A DNA stretch of 48,345 bases from Holosporales bacterium (GCA_947449005.1 CANFPP010000012.1:1-48345); one strand, 5' to 3'. Shown: positions 14,738 to 22,837, counted from the stretch's first letter. Notes: generated by a model from the letters alone, not told the origin. Made by a program: numbers and translations.

Positions 14738-14896
14738 GTGAAATACCGCAAACAAGTAGAACTATTGCTCGATTTAATTATGACGCTTTTCACCAACTTT
14801 TGCGGTAACACTCTATGTATGAGGATTTACAAAGAATTTCTGGAAAATGGACGACTAACTACAGCGTCGAATAATAAACCTCTTGCAGAACATTGA
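14738..14896 (+). pseudogene. Possible AbiEii-like toxin remnant
   Basis: Begins GTG with VKYRKQVELLLDLI, resembling the N terminus of AbiEii/AbiGii-type nucleotidyltransferase toxins, then diverges and stops after 52 codons, well short of the roughly 250-300 residues expected. It follows the AbiEi-like remnant by 15 bases, the order expected for an abiE pair. The identification is weak alone and leans on that neighbour. Confidence 0.25.
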
Positions 14897-14936
14897 ACAT
14901 GATGTTTTTCAGGATTTAATTCTTCCGGAAATTTAA

Positions 14937-15207
14937 TCTAAAAATTAGAAAACTTGAAGTGTTTTCAGCTGGATTTTTAAAATGGCTGGAATATTATTTG
15001 TACTGATCATCTTTCTAAAAAGATAGAAATGGTGGGTAGCAGAAAGTACAGTAAAACGAAAGGAAAGTCGTTATGTATAAAAAAATTCTTCAGGCATCAT
15101 CATCCCTGTTTGGCTTAAAATCTAAAGCTAAACAGAGCAAAAAATCTCGAATAGGGCAGACCGTGAGCAACTCTCGTCTCCGAGCCAGCGCGCAGACCCG
15201 TGGCGGG
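14937..15207. repeat. Left arm of 271-bp inverted repeat flanking the lasso operon
   Basis: Pairs without gaps with the reverse complement of 20257-20527 (mirror positions sum to 35464), at roughly 85-90% identity by eye. The arm covers about 136 bases upstream of the precursor start at 15073 and the leader-coding part up to the first core codon. Conserved upstream elements include CTAAAAATTAGAAAACTTG, GTGGGTAG and the ribosome binding region AAACGAAAGGAAA, so the promoter and leader were duplicated together. Confidence 0.9.
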
Positions 15208-15252
15208 GAAGGGGACTACATGGAGGACGACGGCTTATGGCGCTGGGGCTGA
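15073..15252 (+). CDS. Lasso peptide precursor A1
   Basis: A 59-residue precursor too short for ordinary gene finders. The leader (residues 1-43) starts MYKKILQASSSLFGLKSKAK and ends QTR; Thr at -2 and a basic residue at -1 match known lasso leaders such as that of microcin J25, which ends in TK. The predicted core is GGEGDYMEDDGLWRWG (16 residues): Gly1 would form the macrolactam with Glu8 (Asp9 is a less likely alternative), leaving an 8-residue tail with two Trp and an Arg that could act as steric plugs. AAAGGAAAG eight bases upstream is the ribosome binding site. The gene faces the B-C-D operon from its downstream end and shares its upstream region with precursor A3. Confidence 0.85.
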   Translation: MYKKILQASSSLFGLKSKAKQSKKSRIGQTVSNSRLRASAQTRGGEGDYMEDDGLWRWG

Positions 15253-15410
15253 AGTGTTTTCTTGATGGAACGCTAAAAAAACAGAGACAGAGACTGACTA
15301 AAGACAATAGATAGTAATAAATAATCCTCCGACAACGTTTTGGTCAGAAATCATCTGCCTTATCTGCACTATATCTGATGGGGCAACATCAATAAGAAAG
15401 GAAAATGGTT

Positions 15411-15590
15411 ATGTATAAAAAATTTCTTCAGGCATCATCATCCCTGTTTGGCTTAAAATCTAAAACTAAACAGAGCAAAAAATCTAGGATAGGCTGCCTG
15501 GTGGTGTCGACAAAATTTGCAGCGTCCCAAGTGACGCGAGGATCTGGCGGACGAACCTCCGAAGGGGACATAACGGACCGATACGACTAA
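15411..15590 (+). CDS. Lasso peptide precursor A2
   Basis: A 59-residue precursor. The first 28 codons differ from A1 at only five bases, but the second half of the leader and the core are unrelated in sequence. The leader still ends VTR at residue 43, and the predicted core GSGGRTSEGDITDRYD (16 residues) again has Gly1 and Glu8. The tail GDITDRYD is highly charged with one Tyr. I start at 15411, because AAGGA lies eight bases upstream; an in-frame ATG two codons earlier would sit too close to that site. It follows A1 in tandem by 158 bases and converges on the ABC exporter gene. Confidence 0.82.
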   Translation: MYKKFLQASSSLFGLKSKTKQSKKSRIGCLVVSTKFAASQVTRGSGGRTSEGDITDRYD

Positions 15591-15601
15591 CTACATCTAC
15601 T

Positions 15602-15649
15602 GATCTTGCAACCTCTTTTTTCAAGTGTCCATTAAATGGTTGCAAGATC
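15602..15649. terminator. Inverted repeat between convergent precursor A2 and exporter genes
   Basis: GATCTTGCAACC (15602-15613) and GGTTGCAAGATC (15638-15649) form a perfect 12-bp stem with a 24-base loop. It sits 12 bases after the A2 stop and 78 bases from the end of the exporter gene on the other strand, a sensible place for a bidirectional terminator. There is no long T tract after the stem, and the loop is large, so it might instead be a repeat-element scar. Confidence 0.4.
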
Positions 15650-15726
15650 GCTATTAACTCACAATCGTCATACAGGACTGCCAATCTTTACTGGATCTTT
15701 GCAAGGGATTGACTTTAGCTGTGTAC

Positions 15727-17412
15727 TCAAAGCACTTCTTCTACATAATCAACAGCAATAACCTGATCAATCTTATCCTCAGGAAAATGGCGGTGGGTAA
15801 TGATAACTTTTGTCATATGAGGGAGAAATTTCTCGATATTCTCTTCAATGACGACTTCTGTGTCTTTGTCTAAAGAGGAAGTACTTTCGTCAAAAATACA
15901 AATTTTTGGCTTTTTCAGGAAAATCCGAGCAATAGAAAGCCGTTGCTTTTCTCCCCCCGACAATTTTAGCCCTCGGTTTCCAACTGTTGTCTCAAGGCCC
16001 TGAGGGAGTTTATTTATAAACTCTAGCAGACAGGAATGTTTTAAAGCTTGATCAATCTCTTTGGAAGTTGCTTGAGGGTGGACAAAAATGAGATTATTTC
16101 TGATGGTGTCATTCAACAAGTAAGTTTCTTGCGGAACCCATCCGATACTCTCAGACAAGGATTTTAAAGACAGCTGTTTTAAGTTGATGTCATGAATAAA
16201 GATATTCCCTTCTATTGGGTCAAAAAGCCTTAGCAAAAGCTTTGCAACTGTAGACTTTCCAGCCCCCGTGGGCCCGACGATCACAGCTGTTTGCCCAGCT
16301 TCGATTTTAAAAGAAACGTCCTTTAATATAAATCTATCTTTATACTTAAAAGAGACATTATCAAATCTAATAGAGGAAGATATTTTCGGTAAATGAAGAG
16401 AATGGGAAGCTTCAACAATCTCTGCTGGTGTGAGAAGAACATCGATAACCCCCTTCATATCAAGAATGGTTTTTTTGATATCCTGAAGAATCTGCCCTAA
16501 TATGGAAATAGGTATTACAAATTGTAAGATATACCCGTTGAAGAGAATAAAGTCTCCAACTGTAAGAAAGCCTTGCAAAATACCTTGTCCGACGAGATAC
16601 ATAAATGCAGAAAGTCCACTTCCTAAAATCACAGATTGTCCTATATAGGAAAGAGTGATGTTGCGCACGAATTTAACTTCTGCGGTTTCTCGTTTTTTTA
16701 ATTCTGTGTAACACGTAGCAATGGCTAAATCAGATTTTCCAAATACCTTTACAGCCTCATAGTTTGAAAGCCAATCTGCGACAACACCATCTGCGTCTCT
16801 ATCAGCTTCATTGGCTTGCTCGCGCGTTTTTAAAGCTACTTTCAAGGCTATTACGGTATAGGCAAAGAAAATACTGAAGATGGTTATCATTAAAAGGCTA
16901 TACCTAAAAGGGTAAAGGTAAGAAAGAAGACTAACGACAAATAATAACTCAATGAGGGTAGGGAGAACGTGAAAAAAAAGACCTAGCACAATTCGGGGAA
17001 CGTTCTGTTGTGCTCTTCGAATAATATTTGTAAGAGCTCCTGGTTGTTGGTTAATGAAGTAATTTAAAGAAAGGCCAAAAATATGAGAAAGAACCTTTGC
17101 TCCCAAGATAAAGGTAAGGCGCTGCTCGACCTTGTAAATAAGCATTGTACGAACATGCATAAAAATCCGGCTTACCATCCAAATAACACCATAACTGAGA
17201 AGAATCACTGTAATCAGCAGAGGATTTGGAAGAGAGAATGAATCGACAGTTTTTTTAAGAATAAGGGGCAAAGTTAGGTTTGATAGGACCCCTACGACTA
17301 ACGCGGCCAAGGAGAAACAGAAGCTCAAACGAATTTTTTTATCGATAAAGGCTGAAATGAAGATTTCTTTTATGCATTGAAAATGCTGTTTATAACTTAC
17401 GCCTCCCTTCAT
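15727..17412 (-). CDS. Lasso peptide ABC exporter (D protein, ABCB-type)
   Basis: A 561-residue half-transporter: six membrane helices (about 15-310) followed by an ATPase domain with Walker A GPTGAGKST, signature LSGGEKQRLSIARI, Walker B ICIFDEST and the H-loop ITHRH. Such exporters (McjD type) secrete the mature lasso peptide and give self-immunity. The ATG at 17412 is preceded at good distance by AAGGA; an in-frame TTG at 17430 would overlap the cyclase gene more. It is the last gene of the B-C-D operon, starting five bases after the C stop. ABCB-type exporters serve other cargos too, but position beside B, C and three precursors makes this role likely. Confidence 0.88.
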   Translation of the reverse strand: MKGGVSYKQHFQCIKEIFISAFIDKKIRLSFCFSLAALVVGVLSNLTLPLILKKTVDSFSLPNPLLITVILLSYGVIWMVSRIFMHVRTMLIYKVEQRLTFILGAKVLSHIFGLSLNYFINQQPGALTNIIRRAQQNVPRIVLGLFFHVLPTLIELLFVVSLLSYLYPFRYSLLMITIFSIFFAYTVIALKVALKTREQANEADRDADGVVADWLSNYEAVKVFGKSDLAIATCYTELKKRETAEVKFVRNITLSYIGQSVILGSGLSAFMYLVGQGILQGFLTVGDFILFNGYILQFVIPISILGQILQDIKKTILDMKGVIDVLLTPAEIVEASHSLHLPKISSSIRFDNVSFKYKDRFILKDVSFKIEAGQTAVIVGPTGAGKSTVAKLLLRLFDPIEGNIFIHDINLKQLSLKSLSESIGWVPQETYLLNDTIRNNLIFVHPQATSKEIDQALKHSCLLEFINKLPQGLETTVGNRGLKLSGGEKQRLSIARIFLKKPKICIFDESTSSLDKDTEVVIEENIEKFLPHMTKVIITHRHFPEDKIDQVIAVDYVEEVL

Positions 17413-17417
17413 AAAGG

Positions 17418-19202
17418 TTATTCCTTCCAAATATTGAGGAAGATCTCAGCTGAAGCTAGATGTATAAAGGGCCATAGATGTTCGACACCCCCATTGCCAA
17501 TCAGATGGATCGTTTGACGCAATCCATCTTTGTCTACAAGACCTTGCTTGACAAAGTTTCCTTCCAAACAAATATCTAAGACATGATCTAAATTTTTCTT
17601 AATACCTAATTGAAATATCCCTGTTGTTTGGCTTTTGTCGCGCCTCCACACAGTCTCTGTTTTAAAATGATCACTAACAGATTTACGGAGAGGATATCGG
17701 TCATATCCTTTATCAAAAAGGTCATAGGTTGAGAAAGAAAGGGCAAATTCAACTATAGGCTGAAACAGAAAGGGATAAGCAGTAGGAATAAAGGGATTCG
17801 TCTCTATATGAATAGAAGCAAGCCCTTCATAAAGGGCATTAATTTGAGCATATTTCCCCGGAAAAATCTTTTTAGACAAAGTCGCATAGATGGGATGAAC
17901 AAAATCAGGTGAAGCTTGTTTGTGTAAAACTTGTTTGATCCACTCTGGCGTTTCATCTTTTGTATTTTTAGGATGTCTTTTTTCCAAACGTCGAGAAAAA
18001 AAATAAGAGTATAAGCTTACGGAATTTTCTTTGAGAATGGAAAAAATGGGATCTCTGTAGAACTGCGTGACATTTTTTAGCTGCTCTTTGGATCCCTTGA
18101 GCCCTTTCTCCAGAATATAATCGGAAAAAGATTTTTTGGAAGGGGGTCTCATAAATATATGATCACTTCCATGTCCGCTCAGAAAAGCGCAAGAACTCTC
18201 AGAAGGAACATTCTCAGATTTAATTTTTTGACTTCTTAAGCTTATTAAGCCAGGGAAAGGTTTATTCGGTTTTAAGGGGGATTTGAAAGAAAAAGAATCA
18301 AAAGGAAGAGATTGAGAAACATCAAGTTCAATAAGCTCTATGCCTGTTTCTTCACAAACCTTGCGGGCGTGTATAAGCTCATTAGAGGATTTAACCTGGC
18401 CATGAAAATAGTTGAGCGCACTCAAGGTTTGCTCTTCCTTCTTGATGCTTTTAAGGCAGTACGCAAGGGAAGAAGAATCGAGCCCTCCAGAAAGGCTGAC
18501 GCATATATTCTTATAGGGTTCAATCCATGGTTTTAAAGTTTCTTGGAGAACACGAACAGCATCTTTCTTTTCAGAAAGAGAGTTTTTGTACGAGCATAAG
18601 GGATTCCAGAATGGTTGGGTTGTCCTCTCATTCTTTGTAATTTTTAGCCAGCAAGCAGGTGGTAATTCATAAATGTTCTGAAAAGGTGTTTGGATCGCAC
18701 TACTATTCCCATAGGTAAGATAGGAGCATAAATACATCCAATTAATCTCAGGCTTCTGACCGAGCACTTTAAAAATAATCTCGATATCAGAGGCGAATAA
18801 AATATTTCCGTTAGGAAAAATCGTATAGAAAAAAGGAAGTTTCCCTGTTGAATCTACAACAATGTCAAATTGAGATGCCTTTTCATTGGCATGGATGTAA
18901 ACATATTTCCCCCATATTTTTGCCAAAACTTCTTCTTTGTTCAGAGACGATAAGTTTTTAAAGTCTTTTTTTGCAAAAGCGCAATGATGTTTCTTATCAA
19001 ACAGACGTCCCATTGAAACGGCACAGTCATTTTGCCAGATATCATCCATATCTTGCTCATTCGAGAGCTTGCCATAACAAAGGGTCAGAGAGTTTTTATG
19101 GATAACTGTGGGAGGTGTCTGTGTGTACGATTCCAGAACAGCACACAATTTATCCATTTTATCGCTTGTCTCATTAAAATGGATAAGTCCTACATAAATC
19201 AT
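17418..19202 (-). CDS. Lasso cyclase (C protein, asparagine-synthetase-like)
   Basis: A 594-residue homolog of asparagine synthetase B. The C-terminal half has the ATP pyrophosphatase P-loop SLSGGLDSSSLAY, the SGHGSDHIF segment in place of SGxGGDE, and YDRYPLRKSV. The N-terminal glutaminase-like region lacks the Cys at residue 2 (starts MIYVGLIHF), so it cannot use glutamine, as is usual for lasso cyclases, which adenylate the Glu or Asp side chain of the core and join it to the new N terminus. It overlaps the B gene by four bases (ATGA). A plain asparagine synthetase is unlikely given the missing Cys and the context. Confidence 0.9.
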   Translation of the reverse strand: MIYVGLIHFNETSDKMDKLCAVLESYTQTPPTVIHKNSLTLCYGKLSNEQDMDDIWQNDCAVSMGRLFDKKHHCAFAKKDFKNLSSLNKEEVLAKIWGKYVYIHANEKASQFDIVVDSTGKLPFFYTIFPNGNILFASDIEIIFKVLGQKPEINWMYLCSYLTYGNSSAIQTPFQNIYELPPACWLKITKNERTTQPFWNPLCSYKNSLSEKKDAVRVLQETLKPWIEPYKNICVSLSGGLDSSSLAYCLKSIKKEEQTLSALNYFHGQVKSSNELIHARKVCEETGIELIELDVSQSLPFDSFSFKSPLKPNKPFPGLISLRSQKIKSENVPSESSCAFLSGHGSDHIFMRPPSKKSFSDYILEKGLKGSKEQLKNVTQFYRDPIFSILKENSVSLYSYFFSRRLEKRHPKNTKDETPEWIKQVLHKQASPDFVHPIYATLSKKIFPGKYAQINALYEGLASIHIETNPFIPTAYPFLFQPIVEFALSFSTYDLFDKGYDRYPLRKSVSDHFKTETVWRRDKSQTTGIFQLGIKKNLDHVLDICLEGNFVKQGLVDKDGLRQTIHLIGNGGVEHLWPFIHLASAEIFLNIWKE

Positions 19203-19942
19203 GTTTTCATTCTCCGGAAAGGCTCATTCAAAATAATAGCTAGACCCTCTCTTACCTCTTGTGAATCCATGACGACTTTTCCGTCACATTCAACCCATGC
19301 ATGAGCCATAAAAGGATAGTTTTGAATACCGATCTCAAGATTACATTTCCAGCCTTTCTTTAAAGCCAATAAAACATAAGTCATTGCCCACTCTAAGCAT
19401 TTTATTCGTGTGGGGTAAAGAAGGCAGGCCTTGTTGACGATAGTTGCCAGATCTCTGAGATCTTCATCTGATGGAATGATATAATCTAAGTGTTTTTTTC
19501 GGTGTTTTTTGATCAACTGAATTGTTGGATAAAAACCTCTTACTTTCATATAAAAGTTTATTTGGATGAGTGTTGCAAAGGCTTTCAATACCTTAGTGTT
19601 CGAAGAGACAATTTTGTTCTCTAGAGGGAGACTCCAATCTATGTTTGAAACTCCGGGAGTGTTTGGTTTTCGATCAATGCAAAAGGGAAAGAGAGAGTCT
19701 CGTTTTTCAATGAGACCATCATCAACAAGGTGTTGAACAAAGGCTAATTCATCTGATTTCAATTGCAAATTGTATGAAAGGTAATTGTCATTTGTAGAGG
19801 ATTTATTTTCCCCAAGAAGACTCATTAATAAGTCTGAAAATTGTTGGAAACAAATCGTATACGTATCTTGTCTCAAGTCTAATAAAATCAGTTCATCTCT
19901 AAATTGAGCAATATAAATATGATTGCAGAGATGATAGTACAT
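19199..19942 (-). CDS. Lasso leader-binding and leader-cleaving B protein (RRE plus transglutaminase-like peptidase)
   Basis: A 247-residue protein with an N-terminal PqqD-like RRE domain (about 1-85, starting MYYHLCNHIYIAQFRDELILLDLRQ) that should bind the leader, and a C-terminal transglutaminase-like peptidase with the expected triad: Cys in IKCLEWAMTYVLLALKKG, His in AHAWVECDGKVVMDS, and Asp in VVMDS. This fused form (as in McjB) is the proteobacterial arrangement, against the split B1/B2 of actinobacteria. It cuts after Thr-Arg to free Gly1 of the core. AAGG lies eight bases before the ATG. First gene of the B-C-D operon, 260 bases after the A3 precursor stop. Confidence 0.9.
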   Translation of the reverse strand: MYYHLCNHIYIAQFRDELILLDLRQDTYTICFQQFSDLLMSLLGENKSSTNDNYLSYNLQLKSDELAFVQHLVDDGLIEKRDSLFPFCIDRKPNTPGVSNIDWSLPLENKIVSSNTKVLKAFATLIQINFYMKVRGFYPTIQLIKKHRKKHLDYIIPSDEDLRDLATIVNKACLLYPTRIKCLEWAMTYVLLALKKGWKCNLEIGIQNYPFMAHAWVECDGKVVMDSQEVREGLAIILNEPFRRMKT

Positions 19943-20202
19943 AGTTGTAACCTTACTAAACGTTTTTTTGTTTTTATGCTTCTTGTATCAATAACTTAGT
20001 AGAGGGAGAGAGTATAAGTTTTACCTCGTGCCCTCTTTGTTAAAATGATTTTTGGTGTTACTCGCTTACGGTTCTCTTTCCGTATTTCTCTCCACACGCA
20101 AAAACAGTGTGCCATCAAGCATAGTCAGTCATAAATCAAGCACATGCGAACGCATCTTCATCATGTAACTGGAATCATGCTGCGTAAGGCGAGGCAAAAT
20201 TA

Positions 20203-20391
20203 TCACGGCTCAACGTTCGACTCACCGCCCTCGTAGGCCTCAAGATAGTCACCATACCATCCGCGTGTCTGGGTACTTGCTCGCATCCCTAAACCGCTCA
20301 CGGATTGGCCTACCCAAGATTTTTTGCTCTGTTTATCATTAGATTCTAAGCCAAACAGGGATGATAATGTCTGAAGAAATTTTTTATACAT
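20203..20391 (-). CDS. Lasso peptide precursor A3
   Basis: A 62-residue precursor in the classic position, immediately upstream of and co-directional with the B-C-D genes. The leader starts MYKKFLQTLSSLFGLESNDK and ends TQTR at residue 43; the predicted core GWYGDYLEAYEGGESNVEP (19 residues) has Gly1 and Glu8. Aromatic residues at 2, 3, 6 and 10 and an acidic tail distinguish it from A1, yet both share the G-x-x-G-D-Y-x-E ring pattern. The ribosome binding site AAAGGAAAA and about 136 bases of upstream sequence match those of A1. The 260-base gap to the B gene could hold an attenuator or internal promoter that keeps enzyme levels below precursor levels. Confidence 0.9.
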   Translation of the reverse strand: MYKKFLQTLSSLFGLESNDKQSKKSWVGQSVSGLGMRASTQTRGWYGDYLEAYEGGESNVEP

Positions 20392-20527
20392 AACGATTTT
20401 CCTTTCGTTTTATTGTACTTTCCACTACCCACCACTTCTATATTTTTAGAAAGATGGTCAGCACAAATGATATTCTAGCCACTTTAAAAATCCAGCTGAA
20501 AACACCCCAAGTTTTCTAATTTTTAGA
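20257..20527. repeat. Right arm of 271-bp inverted repeat flanking the lasso operon
   Basis: Reverse complement of 14937-15207 without gaps. It covers the upstream region and leader-coding part of precursor A3. About 5 kb containing precursor A2 and the exporter, cyclase and leader-peptidase genes lies between the two arms. Confidence 0.9.
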
Positions 20528-20904
20528 AATAGATTTGATTATTTTTCCACGAGTGACGATTTCGACAATAGGTAATAAGACAACTGATTACTCGCTCTCT
20601 AATTATCATGAATGGGTACTGACGACATTTCTAAATAGCGCTTACATCCATTGTCAACGGCAAGCTCAAATGTCCCCGCCGCAATTCTTTTCAAACTCTG
20701 TTGCTGTAGGAGAGAGAACAAAGGGAGATGAGCGGATCAATGCGTAGTAGCTCAAGCGAAGATCTCTTGGTTGTGTCGCATCTGTTGCCATTAAGCCCAA
20801 AAGCTACTATTTTTCTATGAATAAGTTAGGAAAAATGCTTGCTTCAGATTTTTGATGATCATCTCAAATACTTTAAAAATTTTTGCTCATCACCAAGCGT
20901 CATT
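20528..20904. other. Gene-poor stretch between lasso cluster and IS6 remnant
   Basis: I see no supportable gene here. A 70-codon open frame on the plus strand (20535-20747) has no ribosome binding site and no recognisable family. The right part, after about 20840, leads into the IS6 remnant and may be its decayed 5' end. Confidence 0.5.
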
Positions 20905-21327
20905 ATGCTTTTTGTCTACATGAAATCACGCTTTTCTCTTAGTTATAGAGAACTAGAAGAAATGATGATTATGAGAGGGGAGAGTGTTGATCATTCTACG
21001 TTGTAACGATGGTTTCGACGCTTTACGCGGCTCATTGACAAAAGAGTTCGTGCACGCAAAAAATCTGTTAATGGAAATTGGCACATGGATGAAACGTATA
21101 TCAAACTAAATGGAGATCAGGCAGTTAAGTACCTGAACAACATCGTGGAACAAGTTCATAGGTTCATCAAAAAACGTACACGTCCAACTTTAGGATTTAA
21201 AAACTTCTACTCAGCACCAGCTACAATTAGTGGTATTGAAAACATTCGTATGATTCAGAAAGGTCAAATCTTTGGATTTGAATCTACTCGTTCTGTCTTT
21301 CATAATTTTTGCGCTCTAATGGCGTAA
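20905..21327 (+). pseudogene. IS6-family transposase remnant, internally deleted
   Basis: The frame reads MLFVYMKSRFSLSYRELEEM, a stop at 21004, then RWFRRF and later NGNWHMDETYIKLNGD, which carries the first DDE-region Asp of IS6/IS26-type transposases, and jumps straight to VKYLNNIVEQVHRFIKKRTR and GFKNFYSAPATISGIENIRM of the C-terminal part. The roughly 80 residues between, holding the second Asp and its context, are missing. One nonsense codon and an internal deletion make it inactive. Confidence 0.85.
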
Positions 21328-21383
21328 TGCATCCAGATAAAGATTGCTTTGAGTCATGCTTGTCCATCTTTCACAGATGCGAC

Positions 21384-22361
21384 TCAACCCTCACAATTAC
21401 GACATACCCTTACCATTTCAGGTTTCTTCAAGGTTCTGCCCGCTGGGTAATCCTCCGTATACACTTCATTCAACAAACGTTTTGAAGGAGAGCAATTATT
21501 GCATATAATTTTCCCGCATCTGCGGCAATGATGCCGATGCAAAAAAAGAAAAATAAATTGTCTCCCACAAATACGACATGCGCGCACGTCATTATCATTT
21601 TCCCATCTTTTTGTACTTTTCTTTGTACTAAATGAATCTTCGATCCCCCCAAAATTGATTGCTTTCTGGGGGAGGGCGTTGTTGTATGTTACGGAAATGT
21701 TTCGCTGTGCGCCCTCGAGGCCATTTCGAGCTACATCAGCTAAGGTGATAGTACTTTCTTCTAAACCTTGTAGTTCATTTCCATATGTTTTGTATACGGT
21801 AATGGGAATATCCATTAGCCACCTTATTTCCCTTGGATCAAGTACTCTCTCCTCAGCGAGTCCGAGCCCACATAGAAACGCAACACCATTCTCAGGAAAA
21901 GGTTTAAAGTGTCCACTGTGGGTGCCCACACTCAATAATGTGCCACATTCATCGAATGTCAAATTACCAGCGCACAGTACACCATCCCATCCAGCAAGAG
22001 GTGGATGCCCTCCCGTCCCACCTATACGAATGATTCCTTTTACCTGTACGAATGTTCCCGAAGCTTCGCGCAAGCCTTCATTTTTCCACACTCCCTTTAT
22101 CCTTGCGGCGCACTCTTGGATGAAGGGAGATTCATCTTTTTCTGTAGGCTTATCCATGTTATATAGCGTCTCGGCCCGTGAAATGTATTCCTCGGCTAAT
22201 TTCTGAAAAGACTCCCATGAATATATTGGGTCAGATACGCTAGCATTACGTACAACGGGGTCATCATCTTGCTCCGAGTCCTCATCCGAATAATATTTCT
22301 GAGAGATCCGATATTTATCGGCTTTATTTTTTTCAAATAACTCATCTATGCTTCGGTTCAT
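21384..22361 (-). CDS. FYVE zinc-finger protein, candidate host-directed effector
   Basis: A 325-residue protein with no signal peptide. Its C terminus (253-325) is a complete FYVE domain: WxxD as WEND, eight Cys in four pairs (262/265, 279/282, 287/290, 320/323), the basic ligand-binding motif RHHCRRCG and the final VRVCRNC. FYVE domains bind phosphatidylinositol 3-phosphate on early endosomes in eukaryotes and are very rare in bacteria. The middle (about 95-190) has a second conserved-looking block, with AGNLTFDECGTLLSVGTHSGHFKP, similar to a SGHY/F-P pattern I recall from other proteins but cannot name. The N terminus is acidic. Targeting to host endosomal membranes is inference; acquisition from a eukaryotic host is likely. 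A frameshifted Hcp gene lies 476 bases upstream. Confidence 0.88.
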   Translation of the reverse strand: MNRSIDELFEKNKADKYRISQKYYSDEDSEQDDDPVVRNASVSDPIYSWESFQKLAEEYISRAETLYNMDKPTEKDESPFIQECAARIKGVWKNEGLREASGTFVQVKGIIRIGGTGGHPPLAGWDGVLCAGNLTFDECGTLLSVGTHSGHFKPFPENGVAFLCGLGLAEERVLDPREIRWLMDIPITVYKTYGNELQGLEESTITLADVARNGLEGAQRNISVTYNNALPQKAINFGGIEDSFSTKKSTKRWENDNDVRACRICGRQFIFLFLHRHHCRRCGKIICNNCSPSKRLLNEVYTEDYPAGRTLKKPEMVRVCRNCEG

Positions 22362-22837
22362 TTACCTGATCCCCTCTATATTACATGAATCATATGTAGT
22401 TGTATTCTTCATTAGACGGCTCAACAATTTGGTCAATCACTTGATATGTGAGAGAATCTTGTTAGAATTGTTAATGACTTCAATCTAATTTAATTGGGCC
22501 TCAACATTCAAATTTGTACTTAAGATCACAAAATTCCTGTCAAATCATGCTTATCTATTTATTAAGAGTTAATCAATCTCAAGCTTTAAGAAAAGTTGTA
22601 TTTACCTTATTTTTCCGCATGAGTATTGATTGCATTCTGTGATTGATCTTCAAGATTGTGCTTTCTCAGTTCAAGCAACGAGAAAGATTTGATACCCATG
22701 GTGATTACTATCATACATGCGACTGTATGACGGAGACAAGTGGCTGACATACTTGTACATCACAAAGTCGTTGAGCTTCCTAAGATAACTGAGTCAGAGC
22801 TCCCGACACACAAGACCAGAACAGGCCCTATATAGAA
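22362..22837. other. Intergenic region upstream of FYVE gene
   Basis: About 475 AT-rich bases without a supportable gene on either strand. It should hold the promoter of the FYVE gene, but I cannot point to convincing boxes. Confidence 0.4.

Noticed and set aside
15073..15590. CRISPR-like or simple direct repeats
   Set aside because: The repeated units are leader-coding sequences of two genes in frame, with different 3' halves, not short repeats with spacers.
15484..15684. 66-codon minus-strand frame over precursor A2
   Set aside because: Antisense to A2, which has homology, a ribosome binding site and the lasso core pattern; the other frame has none.
17418..19202. Ordinary asparagine synthetase
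   Set aside because: Cys2 of the glutaminase domain is missing, the synthetase motif is altered, and it overlaps lasso B and D genes.
21655..22206. 183-codon plus-strand frame opposite the FYVE gene
   Set aside because: Antisense shadow of a gene with strong domain evidence; no start signal of its own.
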